64,000 nt of DNA. Origin: Betaproteobacteria bacterium (GTDB taxonomy: Bacteria; Pseudomonadota; Gammaproteobacteria; Burkholderiales; Burkholderiaceae_E). Position 1 is the first letter of the stretch, and every line of letters begins with the position of its first letter. The translations under genes were made by a program, and so were the position numbers. Below the pieces are notes generated by a model, which ran no database searches, had not been told where the DNA came from, and saw only the letters and a list, made by a program, of their open reading frames with translations. The stretch is from contig VGHA01000001.1 of NCBI GenBank assembly GCA_016868375.1, positions 1 through 64,000 on the forward strand, read 5' to 3'. This document shows positions 33,051-41,164 of the stretch, piece by piece.

Positions 33051-33782
33051 TCAAGCCGCCTTGTTGGACTTCCAGGCGCCCGTCTCGATGGCGCCCCAGA
33101 TACCATCGAGCATGGCCAGACGCTGCCTGGCAGAGGCGGCGACCGCGGCGATGGCCTTGCGCTGCAGCGCGGGCGTGTGCGCATAACGATAGGTGATTTC
33201 CAGCCCCTCGCCCTCGTGGTGGGTATCGTTCTCGATGTGCACATGGAAAAACTCGAGATCCTCGTCGGTCATCCCCATCGACCGACATGCCTCGACGTAG
33301 CGCGGATACAGCGTGGGCGTCTGCCCCTCCAACGCAACCATGATTCCCGCAGCAGCTTCAGCAAGCTCGCGAAACGCAACCAGCTCGTAAATCCAGCTGC
33401 GCATCGCACGGGTGCCCGGAAGAATGTCGCCGCGATCAGCGGCCTCGCGAACACGCTTCGGCGACACGCCGCACGCCTGCGCAAACCGAAGCAGCAGATC
33501 AGGGTGACGTTTACCGGGCTGATCAGGAACCTCTTCGCCGATCAGGTTCTCGAGCATGTGTCGACGCGCATCGAGATCGGGCAGCCGGCAGAAAAAGTGA
33601 CCGAACTGCTGCGGAATGAGCTCGATGTAGTAGTAGTGCTGCATCGCCCAGAAGCCCAGCTGTGCGCGGGTCAGTTCGCCGTTGGCCCAGGCCAATGAGA
33701 ACGGGTGGCCCTTGGAATGGCGCTGCGTCCGGGCGGCAATCAGCGCCTCGCCGAAGGCCTTGCGGTTCATCATTTTTTCCAT
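33051..33782 (-). CDS. PqqC/TenA-like heme-oxygenase-fold protein, possible diiron oxidase (HDO)
   Basis: A 243-residue all-helical protein with AAGGAT before the ATG. FSLAWANGELTRAQLGFWAMQHYYYIELIPQQFG and LENLIGEEVPDQPGKRHPDLLLRFAQACGV recall the PqqC/CADD group. The E-x-x-x-H pattern with FFHVHIENDTHHEGEG late in the chain places carboxylates and His where heme-oxygenase-like diiron oxidases bind two irons. PqqC itself binds no metal, so an HDO is the better guess. No other pqq gene is near. It is paired with an SDR, suggesting an O2-dependent oxidation followed by a dehydrogenation. Confidence 0.8.
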   Translation of the reverse strand: MEKMMNRKAFGEALIAARTQRHSKGHPFSLAWANGELTRAQLGFWAMQHYYYIELIPQQFGHFFCRLPDLDARRHMLENLIGEEVPDQPGKRHPDLLLRFAQACGVSPKRVREAADRGDILPGTRAMRSWIYELVAFRELAEAAAGIMVALEGQTPTLYPRYVEACRSMGMTDEDLEFFHVHIENDTHHEGEGLEITYRYAHTPALQRKAIAAVAASARQRLAMLDGIWGAIETGAWKSNKAA

Positions 33783-33823
33783 CAGCAGATCCTTATTGGA
33801 TTGGCAGATCGGGCTGCAGGCAC

Positions 33824-34795
33824 TTAGCGGACCTGGCTTCCGAGGCGCTTCACGATCTCGCCGTAGCGACGATGGTCGGTTGCGATCTGGCGCGCCATTT
33901 CATCGGGCGTGGATGTGACGATGTGTGCATCCTGCCCGCCTACTGAGGCGGTTACCTCAGGCGAGCGCGCCGCGCGCACCAGTTCGGCATTGAGGCGCTG
34001 GACGATCGCGTCCGGCACCTTGACGGGAACAAAGAAGCCGAACCACTGATCGTACTCGACATCGCGAATGCCCAGTTCGGCCAGCGTTGGCACGTCTGGC
34101 AACATCGATGAGCGCTTCGGGCCGGCATAAGCCAGTGCCTTCAGCCGCCCCTCTTTCAAAAACGCCTGCGCGGAAATGTAGGACGAAAACAGCACATCGA
34201 TTCGTCCGCCCACAGTTTCGGTAACCGCCTGCGCAGCACCCTTCATTGGCACATGCACCATGGGTGCGCCCGTGACCCGTTGCAGCATCTCGCCCAGAAA
34301 ATGCCCCGCCGTGCCCGTGCCTTGCGACGCAAAGGTCAGTCCTCCCTGCCGGGACTTGGCGAGCGCGATCAGTTCTTTGACGTTATTGGCTGGCAGCGAT
34401 GCGGGCACCACCAGAATGCTGTGGAAGGAAAAAAACGAGGTTACCGGACGGAAGTCGCGGTTGGCATCGAACGCAACCTGCACGTTCAGATGCGGATCAA
34501 TCGCATGCGTGCCCACATGACCAACAAACACCGAATAGCCATCGGCAGGCTGCGCAAGCACCGCCTGCGCCGCAATCGCACCGGCTGCACCGGGCCGGTT
34601 CTGAACAACCACTGGCTGCCCAGTGTTTTCGGAGAGCTTTTGCGTGATCAGACGGGCAACCCGATCCGTTGAGCCCCCAGGCGGGAACGGGACGAACACC
34701 GTAATCGCCTTAGCGGGAAACGCCGCGTCGGCAAACGACAAGGGCGCAATCAGGCACCCTATCAAGGCCAGAGTCCATTTAAGCGCTCGCGACAC
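33824..34795 (-). CDS. Bug/TctC-family periplasmic receptor
   Basis: A 323-residue receptor. The start GTG 34795 (VSRALKWTLALIG) is chosen over the ORF-track start because GGGAG lies seven bases before it and it places a signal peptide at the N-terminus. AITVFVPFPPGGSTDRVARLITQKLSENTGQPVVVQNRPGAAGAIAAQAV is the standard Bug opening and LPDVPTLAELG the conserved C-terminal element. No tctA/tctB genes are here. Such proteins bind small carboxylates in the periplasm and sometimes act as sensors. Confidence 0.92.
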   Translation of the reverse strand: MSRALKWTLALIGCLIAPLSFADAAFPAKAITVFVPFPPGGSTDRVARLITQKLSENTGQPVVVQNRPGAAGAIAAQAVLAQPADGYSVFVGHVGTHAIDPHLNVQVAFDANRDFRPVTSFFSFHSILVVPASLPANNVKELIALAKSRQGGLTFASQGTGTAGHFLGEMLQRVTGAPMVHVPMKGAAQAVTETVGGRIDVLFSSYISAQAFLKEGRLKALAYAGPKRSSMLPDVPTLAELGIRDVEYDQWFGFFVPVKVPDAIVQRLNAELVRAARSPEVTASVGGQDAHIVTSTPDEMARQIATDHRRYGEIVKRLGSQVR

Positions 34796-35037
34796 GGAAC
34801 ATCTCCCTGGTTCAGCCCCCTCTGCAGAGGCGGCGTGGTCGGTTAACGGTTCACTTCTAAGGTGATTGAAGGTTTGATGGTAGCCGAGCACACCGTCGTT
34901 CGGCCAGATCTGATTTCATCGCAGCGGCATCAGCCAACCTGAGACCACGCGCGCGGGGGCGCGCCGGCGAAACGCTGCCACCGCATCACCAGACAAGCCG
35001 CTAGACTTTCCACAATTTCCGCAGCCGGGAGGCCTTT
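34796..35037. other. divergent intergenic region between two Bug genes
   Basis: The 242-base gap separates two divergent Bug receptor genes and must hold both promoters. It contains the GGGAG and GGGAGG ribosome-binding sites of the flanking GTG starts. The ORF track covers most of it with the 5' extension of the left Bug ORF, which I discard because a signal peptide only appears from 34795. I see no RNA gene or convincing operator. Confidence 0.5.
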
Positions 35038-36012
35038 GTGATCAATCAAACCCGTCGTCAATTGGTGGTCGGTTCCGCGACCGCGCTGGCCAGTCCAACG
35101 CTTCTTGCGCAGGCCTATCCGAGCCGGCCGGTACGAATCATCGTGCCGACCACACCGGGAGGCGGTTACGACAATCTGGGCCGCTGGGTATCGGAGAAGC
35201 TGTCGTCCGAACTCGGGGTGGGCGTCGTGATTGAGAACCGCACCGGGGGCGGTACGCTGGTCGGAACCCAGGTTGCGGCCGCAGCAACCCCTGACGGCTA
35301 CACACTGGTGGTGGGCGGCCTCGCGAACATGGCCCTCAATGGCGGGCTTTATAAAAATCCGCAATACGACGCGGCAAATGATTTCGTGCCGATCGCACTG
35401 GTTGCAAGCTTCAGTTATTGCCTTGTTGCACGCCGTGATCTGCCGCAAAACACACTGCCTGAACTGCTTGCCTATGCCAGGGCGAATCCCGGCAAGCTCA
35501 ACATGGCCACTGGCGGTACCGGCTCGGGCCAACATGTGGCTGCCGTGATGCTTCGGCGGCTCGCCAATATTCAGATGGTTGAAATTCCATACAAGGGCGC
35601 GCAGGCCGCTTACACCGATCTGGTGGGCGGCCGGGTCGACCTGTTCTTCGACAACACCACCACCGCGCAACCCCTGATTGAGGCTGGCCGGATCAAAGCC
35701 ATCGCCACCTCCGGCACACGGCGGGATGCGTCGCTGCCCAACGTGCCCACCGCCACCGAGGCGGGTCTTGATGGCCTGGTGCTGGAAAGCTGGCTCGGCA
35801 TATTTGCGCCCTCGCGCACACCGGCTCCGGTGGTATCGCGGCTACGCGATGCGATGGCCAGGGTGTCGGCTGCACCCGACCTGCGAAAGCGACTCGAGGA
35901 CGGCGGCTGGAGGATGCTAGACCTCGACCCTGCCAGCACCGAACGCTTCGTGCGGGCCGAGGCGCAGCGCTGGCCGAAGTTCCTGCGGGAAGCGGGGATC
36001 AGCGGTGAATGA
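35038..36012 (+). CDS. Bug/TctC-family periplasmic receptor
   Basis: A 324-residue receptor starting with GTG at 35038 behind GGGAGG. The signal MINQTRRQLVVGSATALASPTLLAQ is twin-arginine-like. PVRIIVPTTPGGGYDNLGRWVSEKLSSELGVGVVIENRTGGGTLVGTQV and VGGRVDLFFDNTTTAQPLI are family-typical. It overlaps a SnoaL-like gene by eight bases, so the receptor is co-translated with a soluble enzyme-like protein. It is not closely identical to either neighbouring Bug protein, so this is not a recent duplication. Confidence 0.92.
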   Translation: MINQTRRQLVVGSATALASPTLLAQAYPSRPVRIIVPTTPGGGYDNLGRWVSEKLSSELGVGVVIENRTGGGTLVGTQVAAAATPDGYTLVVGGLANMALNGGLYKNPQYDAANDFVPIALVASFSYCLVARRDLPQNTLPELLAYARANPGKLNMATGGTGSGQHVAAVMLRRLANIQMVEIPYKGAQAAYTDLVGGRVDLFFDNTTTAQPLIEAGRIKAIATSGTRRDASLPNVPTATEAGLDGLVLESWLGIFAPSRTPAPVVSRLRDAMARVSAAPDLRKRLEDGGWRMLDLDPASTERFVRAEAQRWPKFLREAGISGE

Positions 36013-36595
36013 CCACGTGCTTGAGATCGAACGCCTGATGCGCTGCTGGGCGCTCTGGCGCGACACCCGCCAGTGGGACCTGCTTCGAACCTGCTATGTG
36101 CCCGGCGCCCGGGTTCGTACCACCTGGCTGGAGGGCTCGGCCGAAGCGTTCATTGCCGCATCGATTCAATCCGCGGCCAATTCAAAGGCACCGCTTGCTC
36201 AGCACGCCCTCGGTGGAACCACCGTGCGCCTGAACGGCGACCGAGCGCTTGCTGAGACGCGGATGGTTCTGCTGCTTCGCGCGGTCATCGATGGCACCGA
36301 GGTGGACATCACCGCCTGGGGCAGGTTCTTTGACCGCTGTGTACGCGCTGACGATCAATGGCGGATCGCACAACGCGACCCAATCCATGAGAAGGATCGC
36401 CTCGACCCGGTCGATCCAAGCGCAACGCTTTTACTGGACCCGGTCCGACTGGCCTCGCTGCCCAGGGCATACCGGCACATTACCTATGTGCAGTCGCTGG
36501 GCGGCGCCCGCATTACGCCGGATCTGGTCGAACACAACTCGCCCGCACAGGCAGCCCTGTATGAGGCTGGGGAGGCCTGGCTACGCGAGGGCTGA
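36005..36595 (+). CDS. SnoaL/NTF2-like protein
   Basis: A 196-residue protein starting with GTG at 36005 inside the Bug gene end. LEIERLMRCWALWRDTRQWDLLRTCYVPGARVRTTWLEGSAEAFIAAS is the NTF2-like first helix and sheet, and AWGRFFDRCVRADDQWRIAQRDPIHEKDRLDPV the characteristic later strands. The fold hosts isomerases, dehydratases and hydroxylase small subunits; no catalytic Asp-His pair can be assigned with certainty. Fusion-like coupling to a Bug receptor suggests it acts on that receptor's ligand. Confidence 0.8.
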   Translation: MNDHVLEIERLMRCWALWRDTRQWDLLRTCYVPGARVRTTWLEGSAEAFIAASIQSAANSKAPLAQHALGGTTVRLNGDRALAETRMVLLLRAVIDGTEVDITAWGRFFDRCVRADDQWRIAQRDPIHEKDRLDPVDPSATLLLDPVRLASLPRAYRHITYVQSLGGARITPDLVEHNSPAQAALYEAGEAWLREG

Positions 36596-36603
36596 GCCTT
36601 GAG

Positions 36604-37368
36604 TCAGGCGATGTAGCGGCGGCGAAGCGAGTCTGCAGCCGACGCCAGTAACGAAGCGTCCGATCCCACCGCAACGAACTGACCGCCAAGCTCGAGAATG
36701 CGACGCGCGTCAGGCTCGCTGGACGTGAGAAAGCCCGGCGCGCACCCCGCCGCTCTGATCCGACGAATTGCCTCCTCGATGTGCGGCCACACCTCGGGAT
36801 GATGCCGTTCACCGACATGGCCGAATGATGCGTGGAGATCAGCCGGGCCCACGAACAGTCCGTCGACGCCATCAACCGCGGCAATCTCCTCGATCTGCTC
36901 GAGCGACTGCACGGTTTCCACCTGCAGCAGGATGCAAAGTTCCTGCTCCACCCTCTGCGGGTAGTCAGCGATTCGCCCCCAGCGGGTGGCACGCGTCGTG
37001 CCGCCCACCCCGCGTATGCCCTTAGGCGGGTAACGCATCGCGGCCACGGCGGCCCGGGCCTGCTCGGCATTTTCGATCATTGGAATGAGGACTGACTGCG
37101 CGCCAATATCGAGGACACGCTTGAGCATGACGGGATCGTTCCAGGGCACCCGAACCACCGAGTGCGTCCGGTAGGGAGCAGCCGCCTGAAGTTGGCCAAA
37201 TAGCGACTCGAGATCGTTGGGGGAATGCTCCATATCGAGAAGCATCCAGTCGAACCCCGCCCCCGCAAGAAGTTCGACGGTGAGATTCGATGACAGCGTG
37301 GCCCACAGTCCGATCTGCTGCTGGCCTGCGGCAAGTGCATGCTTGAAGGTATTACGAGGAAGATCCAT
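36604..37368 (-). CDS. HpcH/HpaI-family aldolase
   Basis: A 254-residue class II pyruvate aldolase starting at ATG 37368 with GGAG upstream. FDWMLLDMEHSPNDLESL is the family's D-x-E-H motif, SVVRVPWNDPVMLKRVLDIGAQSVLIPMIENAEQA carries the Arg and metal site surroundings, and LLQVETVQSLEQIEEIAAVDGVDGLFVGPADL contains the metal-binding Glu and Asp. It splits or joins 4-hydroxy-2-oxo acids to pyruvate and an aldehyde. It may serve as the last step of a ring meta-cleavage or sugar-acid pathway. It ends 8 bases from the convergent SnoaL gene. Confidence 0.92.
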   Translation of the reverse strand: MDLPRNTFKHALAAGQQQIGLWATLSSNLTVELLAGAGFDWMLLDMEHSPNDLESLFGQLQAAAPYRTHSVVRVPWNDPVMLKRVLDIGAQSVLIPMIENAEQARAAVAAMRYPPKGIRGVGGTTRATRWGRIADYPQRVEQELCILLQVETVQSLEQIEEIAAVDGVDGLFVGPADLHASFGHVGERHHPEVWPHIEEAIRRIRAAGCAPGFLTSSEPDARRILELGGQFVAVGSDASLLASAADSLRRRYIA

Positions 37369-37401
37369 CAACCGCTCCAGTGGGGATGACTGCGCCGGGC
37401 C

Positions 37402-37821
37402 TTATTTTTTGTCTTCGTATTCACGCGTACCTGGCCACGGCGCATCAGCCACATCGAACACCATGCCCTCATAGCCACGGAACTTATCGGGCCGCCGGTA
37501 CTTGCCATCGTCAACCGGAGTCAGCTCCATCTCGTCGATGTACTGCTCGCCACCGTTGGCAAACACCCGGTCAACCACGTCATCGGCCTCGTCGGTGTAT
37601 ACGCCGAAATGGTGCAGGCCCACGTAGTCCATCCCCTTGCCAAGCTGGTCGGTCTTGAACTTCAAAAGCACGATGTTGATGGACCCATCGGTCACCATGT
37701 AGCCACGCGCACGCTCGTTGTCGAGTGCCTTAAGCTTTTTGAAACCGAATGTGTTCGAATAAAACTCAAGCGCCTTATCCGGGTCTTGGGTAGCGATTGC
37801 GATATGGCGAATCTTGGCCAT
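37402..37821 (-). CDS. VOC family protein
   Basis: A 139-residue glyoxalase-fold protein behind AAGGACAACCC. IRHIAIATQDPDKALEFYSNTFGFKKLKAL and the MDYVGLHHFGVYTDEADDVVDRVFANGG segment give the two His ligands, and the C-terminal KFRGYEGMVFDVADAPWPG ends with Asp where Glu is common. It differs in sequence from the VOC protein at 23807 but shares the Asp substitution. It lies between an aldolase gene and a Bug gene on the same strand, so they may form a small operon (38815 to 36604). Confidence 0.88.
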   Translation of the reverse strand: MAKIRHIAIATQDPDKALEFYSNTFGFKKLKALDNERARGYMVTDGSINIVLLKFKTDQLGKGMDYVGLHHFGVYTDEADDVVDRVFANGGEQYIDEMELTPVDDGKYRRPDKFRGYEGMVFDVADAPWPGTREYEDKK

Positions 37822-37849
37822 GGGTTGTCCTTGGGAGCGATGTCAGGTC

Positions 37850-38815
37850 TCAGTCAAGCTTGATGCCCGCGGCGCGAATCACTTCGCCAATCCGCGTCAT
37901 TTCCTTGGCGATGAACGCCTCGAAGTCGGCCGCCGAGCCCGGACGCACTTCGTTGCCCTGGTCGATCAGCTGCTGGCGGAAGGCCGGGTCGGCGAGGATG
38001 GACACCAGCGTGCGATTCAGCCGCTCGACCCGCTCACGCGGCATGCCCGCGGGGCCAAACAGGCCGAGCCAGGTGGTCATTTCAAAATCCGGCAGCGTCG
38101 CGGCGATGGGCGGGACACCCGGAAGCGCAGGCTGCGCATCCCGGCTGGCAACACCGATTGCTTTCAGCTTGCCCGACTTGAGCAGCGACATTGCGGTAAT
38201 CGGTACATCAAAGTAAGCGTCAAGCCGGCCGCCGATCAGGTCGGGGGCGATCTGCGCCGTGCCCTTGTATGGCACGTGATTCAGGGCCACCTTGCCCTGC
38301 GTGGACAGCAGAACCAGCGACAGATGCGACGCCGACCCATTTCCTGCCGATCCGAAATTAAGCGGCACGGCGCTTGCCCGGGCTGCAGCCAGCACGTCGG
38401 CGACCGTGTTGGCAGGGCTGGCCGCTGACACCACCAGCAGCATCGGCGATGCCGCGATCAACCCAATCGGCTGAAAAGCCTTCGCGATATTGATGGGCAG
38501 CTTGGTATACAGATGGGCATTGACCACCTGGGTACTGGTATTGCCCAGCAGCAGGGTATGGCCATCGGGCTTCACGCCTGCGACAAACTGCTGCGCGATG
38601 GTGCCGTTGGCTCCCGCACGGTTCTCAACGATCACCGGTTGCTTGAAGGCGGCTTCCATCCTTGCACCAACCAGACGCGCCAGCACATCGGCAATGCCGC
38701 CTGCCGCATAGGGCACCACAATTCGGATGCCCTCTGCAGGATAGTTGTCGGCGCGGGCAACTGGCGCTGCGAAAGCCATTGCGACGGCCATCAGGGGTAC
38801 GAGCAGTTTACGCAT
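37850..38815 (-). CDS. Bug/TctC-family periplasmic receptor
   Basis: A 321-residue exported receptor with a signal ending near APVARAD and GGAG upstream of the ATG. GIRIVVPYAAGGIADVLARLVGARMEAAFKQPVIVENRAGANGTIAQQFV is the Bug signature, and VPPIAATLPDFEMTTWLGLFGP the later conserved part. It is first in a three-gene minus-strand run with a VOC protein and an HpcH/HpaI aldolase. This suggests the ligand is an acid feeding that aldolase. The third orphan Bug gene in 5 kb. Confidence 0.92.
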   Translation of the reverse strand: MRKLLVPLMAVAMAFAAPVARADNYPAEGIRIVVPYAAGGIADVLARLVGARMEAAFKQPVIVENRAGANGTIAQQFVAGVKPDGHTLLLGNTSTQVVNAHLYTKLPINIAKAFQPIGLIAASPMLLVVSAASPANTVADVLAAARASAVPLNFGSAGNGSASHLSLVLLSTQGKVALNHVPYKGTAQIAPDLIGGRLDAYFDVPITAMSLLKSGKLKAIGVASRDAQPALPGVPPIAATLPDFEMTTWLGLFGPAGMPRERVERLNRTLVSILADPAFRQQLIDQGNEVRPGSAADFEAFIAKEMTRIGEVIRAAGIKLD

Positions 38816-38959
38816 CCTTCACTCCGTGTTGGGCCCTCAAGGATGCCCAGCTTACCTGTCGGAAGATATGAAACCCGGCCGCATCGTCGCGCTGCTAGAT
38901 CGCGGGTGTCAAGCCCAACACGTTGCTAGAATCGAAACACACCCTATGGAGGAGACATC

Positions 38960-39523
38960 GTGAGCACCGACCGCTTTCCGGCACTACCCGACGATCAGAT
39001 GACAGCGCGCCAAAAAGAGGTCGCAGCAAAAATTTCTGGCGGGCCGCGTGGCGGAATTCGCGGACCGTTCATCGCGCTGCTCCACAACCCTGAACTCACC
39101 GACGTGCTGGAACAGGTTGGCGAGTATCTGCGCTTTCGCTCCACCATTTCACCGGCGCTGATCGAGCTTGCCATCCTGCTGGTGGCGCGCTACTGGACCT
39201 GCCAGTACGAGTGGTTTGCACACGAGCGGATCGCCCGCACCAAAACCGACCTGCCCGACGGAATCATCCGCGCCATTCAGCGCAACGAAATTCCGCACGA
39301 CATGACCGATCAACAGCGAATCGTTCATGACTTCGTGATCGGCACATTCCGTTGTGGTGCCGCACCAGGTCCGGTGTACGACGAAGCGAAGGCGGCGTTC
39401 GGGCACGCGGGCGTACTTGATCTGGTTGCGTTATGCGGTTACTACACCACGATCGCGTTCGTATTGAACACCGGACAGATCATGCCCCCCAACGGCGCAC
39501 GGCCGCTGCGCGAAGCGCCGTAG
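38960..39523 (+). CDS. carboxymuconolactone decarboxylase-family (AhpD-like) protein
   Basis: A 187-residue protein starting with GTG at 38960 behind GGAGGAG. ISPALIELAILLVARYWTCQYEWFAHERIARTKTDLPDGIIRAIQ is the CMD-domain core. The AhpD-type CxxC is not present; the sequence reads TCQYEWFAH, with one Cys before the His, as in PcaC-like and unknown members. It may decarboxylate a lactone or act as a peroxidase-like protein. It stands alone on its strand, divergent from the Bug operon and 13 bases from the convergent FAH gene. Confidence 0.87.
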   Translation: MSTDRFPALPDDQMTARQKEVAAKISGGPRGGIRGPFIALLHNPELTDVLEQVGEYLRFRSTISPALIELAILLVARYWTCQYEWFAHERIARTKTDLPDGIIRAIQRNEIPHDMTDQQRIVHDFVIGTFRCGAAPGPVYDEAKAAFGHAGVLDLVALCGYYTTIAFVLNTGQIMPPNGARPLREAP

Positions 39524-39536
39524 CGGGCGCCTCTGA

Positions 39537-40337
39537 TCAGGCCTCGGCAACCACCTGATTGCGCAGCACGCCAATACCGGTGATCTCGATTTCGATCACA
39601 TCACCGGGCTTCATGTTTTCCTGTTTCCCCTCGGTGCCGAACCACATGACATCGCCTGGGCTGATGGTGCAGTAGCGCGAGGTTTCGCTAATGAACACCT
39701 CGGGCCTGAAAATCATGTCTGCGGTGTTAAAGCTATCAACCTGCTTGCCATTTAAGCGAATGATGGTGCGCATGGAGCGGTAGTCGAGCCCCGTGACAAA
39801 CCACGGTCCCATCGGCTTGAATGTGTCGCTGTTCTTCGAGCGAAAAAATGTCCGGTCGCTTTTTTGCCAGCTGCGCTCGCTGACATCGTTGCCGATAGTC
39901 CAGCCGAGCACGCTGTCAAGCGCCTGCTCGGGCGACACCCTGCGCACCTTCTTGCCAAACACTGCAACCAGTTCGCCTTCATATTGGAACTGATCGGTAG
40001 CGTCATGCGGCTTGACGATGTCTTCGCCGTGGGCAATCAAGGCATTGTTGGCCCGGTAGCCAATCTCGGCGCGGGTGGGCAGGTTCGGTGACTCGCCGAT
40101 TTTGGCTGCCACCTCGCGGATATGGCCGGCATAGTTAAGGCCGGCGCAAAAGAACGTGCCGGGCACCACCGGAACCAGCAACCTGACTGAGCCCAGATGC
40201 AGCCGCTCGGCTGAGCGCTCATAGCCCGCAAAGGGCGTGCCGCGAACCGGCACCACCGAGTCATCTTCAACAATTCCATACGCGGTTTTCCCCGCTAGTT
40301 CAAACCGGCACCACTTCATGATGGCTTGTGTGGACAT
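39537..40337 (-). CDS. fumarylacetoacetate hydrolase-family protein
   Basis: A 266-residue FAH-fold enzyme. GTFFCAGLNYAGHIREVAAKIGE carries the conserved YxxHxxE-like entry, FQYEGELVAVFGKKVRRVSPEQAL contains the ExE metal ligands, and SVLGWTIGNDVSERSWQKSDRTFFRSKNSDTFKPMGPWFVTG the Asp and Lys of the active site. Members hydrolyse fumarylpyruvate or fumarylacetoacetate, or decarboxylate 2-oxo acids. It follows the frameshifted GST and the TRAP genes on the same strand. A GST isomerase followed by FAH is the usual order for gentisate or homogentisate breakdown. Confidence 0.92.
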   Translation of the reverse strand: MSTQAIMKWCRFELAGKTAYGIVEDDSVVPVRGTPFAGYERSAERLHLGSVRLLVPVVPGTFFCAGLNYAGHIREVAAKIGESPNLPTRAEIGYRANNALIAHGEDIVKPHDATDQFQYEGELVAVFGKKVRRVSPEQALDSVLGWTIGNDVSERSWQKSDRTFFRSKNSDTFKPMGPWFVTGLDYRSMRTIIRLNGKQVDSFNTADMIFRPEVFISETSRYCTISPGDVMWFGTEGKQENMKPGDVIEIEITGIGVLRNQVVAEA

Positions 40338-40361
40338 GCTGCGTTGGCCTCGACTGGGTTC

Positions 40362-41161
40362 TCAAACGGACAGGAGCTGAGCGAGCTTTGCCTGAACCTT
40401 CGGGCGCTCGCGCTCAAAGATCGCAAGATACCCGGGATTGAACCAGGCGATGACCCCCTGTTGATGCCCTGGGCGTGCGCTGAGCCGCGCGAACCAATCC
40501 GCCACGCGAGGACGCGCTTCAATCAGGCTGCCAAAGCCCAGATGCTGCAAGCGCTCGATATACGGGCTAAACGCCAGATCGGCGATTGTGAAGGCCGGGC
40601 CCGCAATCCAGGGATGGTCACGCAAGGCTGAATCGAAATCATCGAGCAGTTGAATGAAGCGCCGCACAGCAGGGGCGAAACCTGGAGATTCCATGCCCAG
40701 TTCGATTGCCGCGCGCGTTCTGGCCTGTCTCGCGGGATCAGGAATGCTGGCGAGCCACGCCTGCAATTCCTTCGGGTCGCGCTCAAGATGCTGATACCGA
40801 AACGCGATACAGGAACTGACGGTGCCGGTGGCAGGATGCACGGAATCATCGAGCTGCTTAAACCAGAGACGCTTCCGATAGCGGTGGTGGCAGCGACGGG
40901 CTGCAGTGGCGGATCAGGCCGGACCTCATCCACATATTGCAGGATCAGGTTGGATTCGATGATCGGTCGGCCGTGATGAACCAGGGTGGGCACGACCCCG
41001 TTGGGATTGAGTTTCAGGTACTCAGGGGTTTGCGATTCACCCTTACGCAGATTCAATCCGTGGAGTGTGCCCGCAATGCCCTTCTCGATCAGCATGAAGC
41101 GCACGTTCGCTGCGCATACCGACATATCGTTGTGATACAGCACGACATCGGGATCGCTCAT
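40362..41161 (-). pseudogene. glutathione S-transferase broken by a single frameshift
   Basis: Two overlapping minus-strand frames together make one GST. The first (41161 downward) starts MSDPDVVLYHN, has the thioredoxin-fold NGVVPTLVHHGRPIIESNLILQYVDEV. The second resumes with KRLWFKQLDDSVHPATGTVSSCIAFRYQH and runs to 40362 with the helical domain. The switch lies in about 40875-40905, near a repeated GCCACCACC, and fits loss of one base. Without the break the product would be about 266 residues. It could be a real lesion or a sequencing error, since neighbours are intact. The likely role was maleylpyruvate or maleylacetoacetate isomerase-like cis-trans isomerisation. Confidence 0.85.
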
Positions 41162-41164
41162 GGA

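Noticed and set aside
33051-33782. PQQ biosynthesis protein PqqC
   Set aside because: No pqqA, B, D or E nearby and the putative metal ligands fit a heme-oxygenase-like diiron oxidase better.
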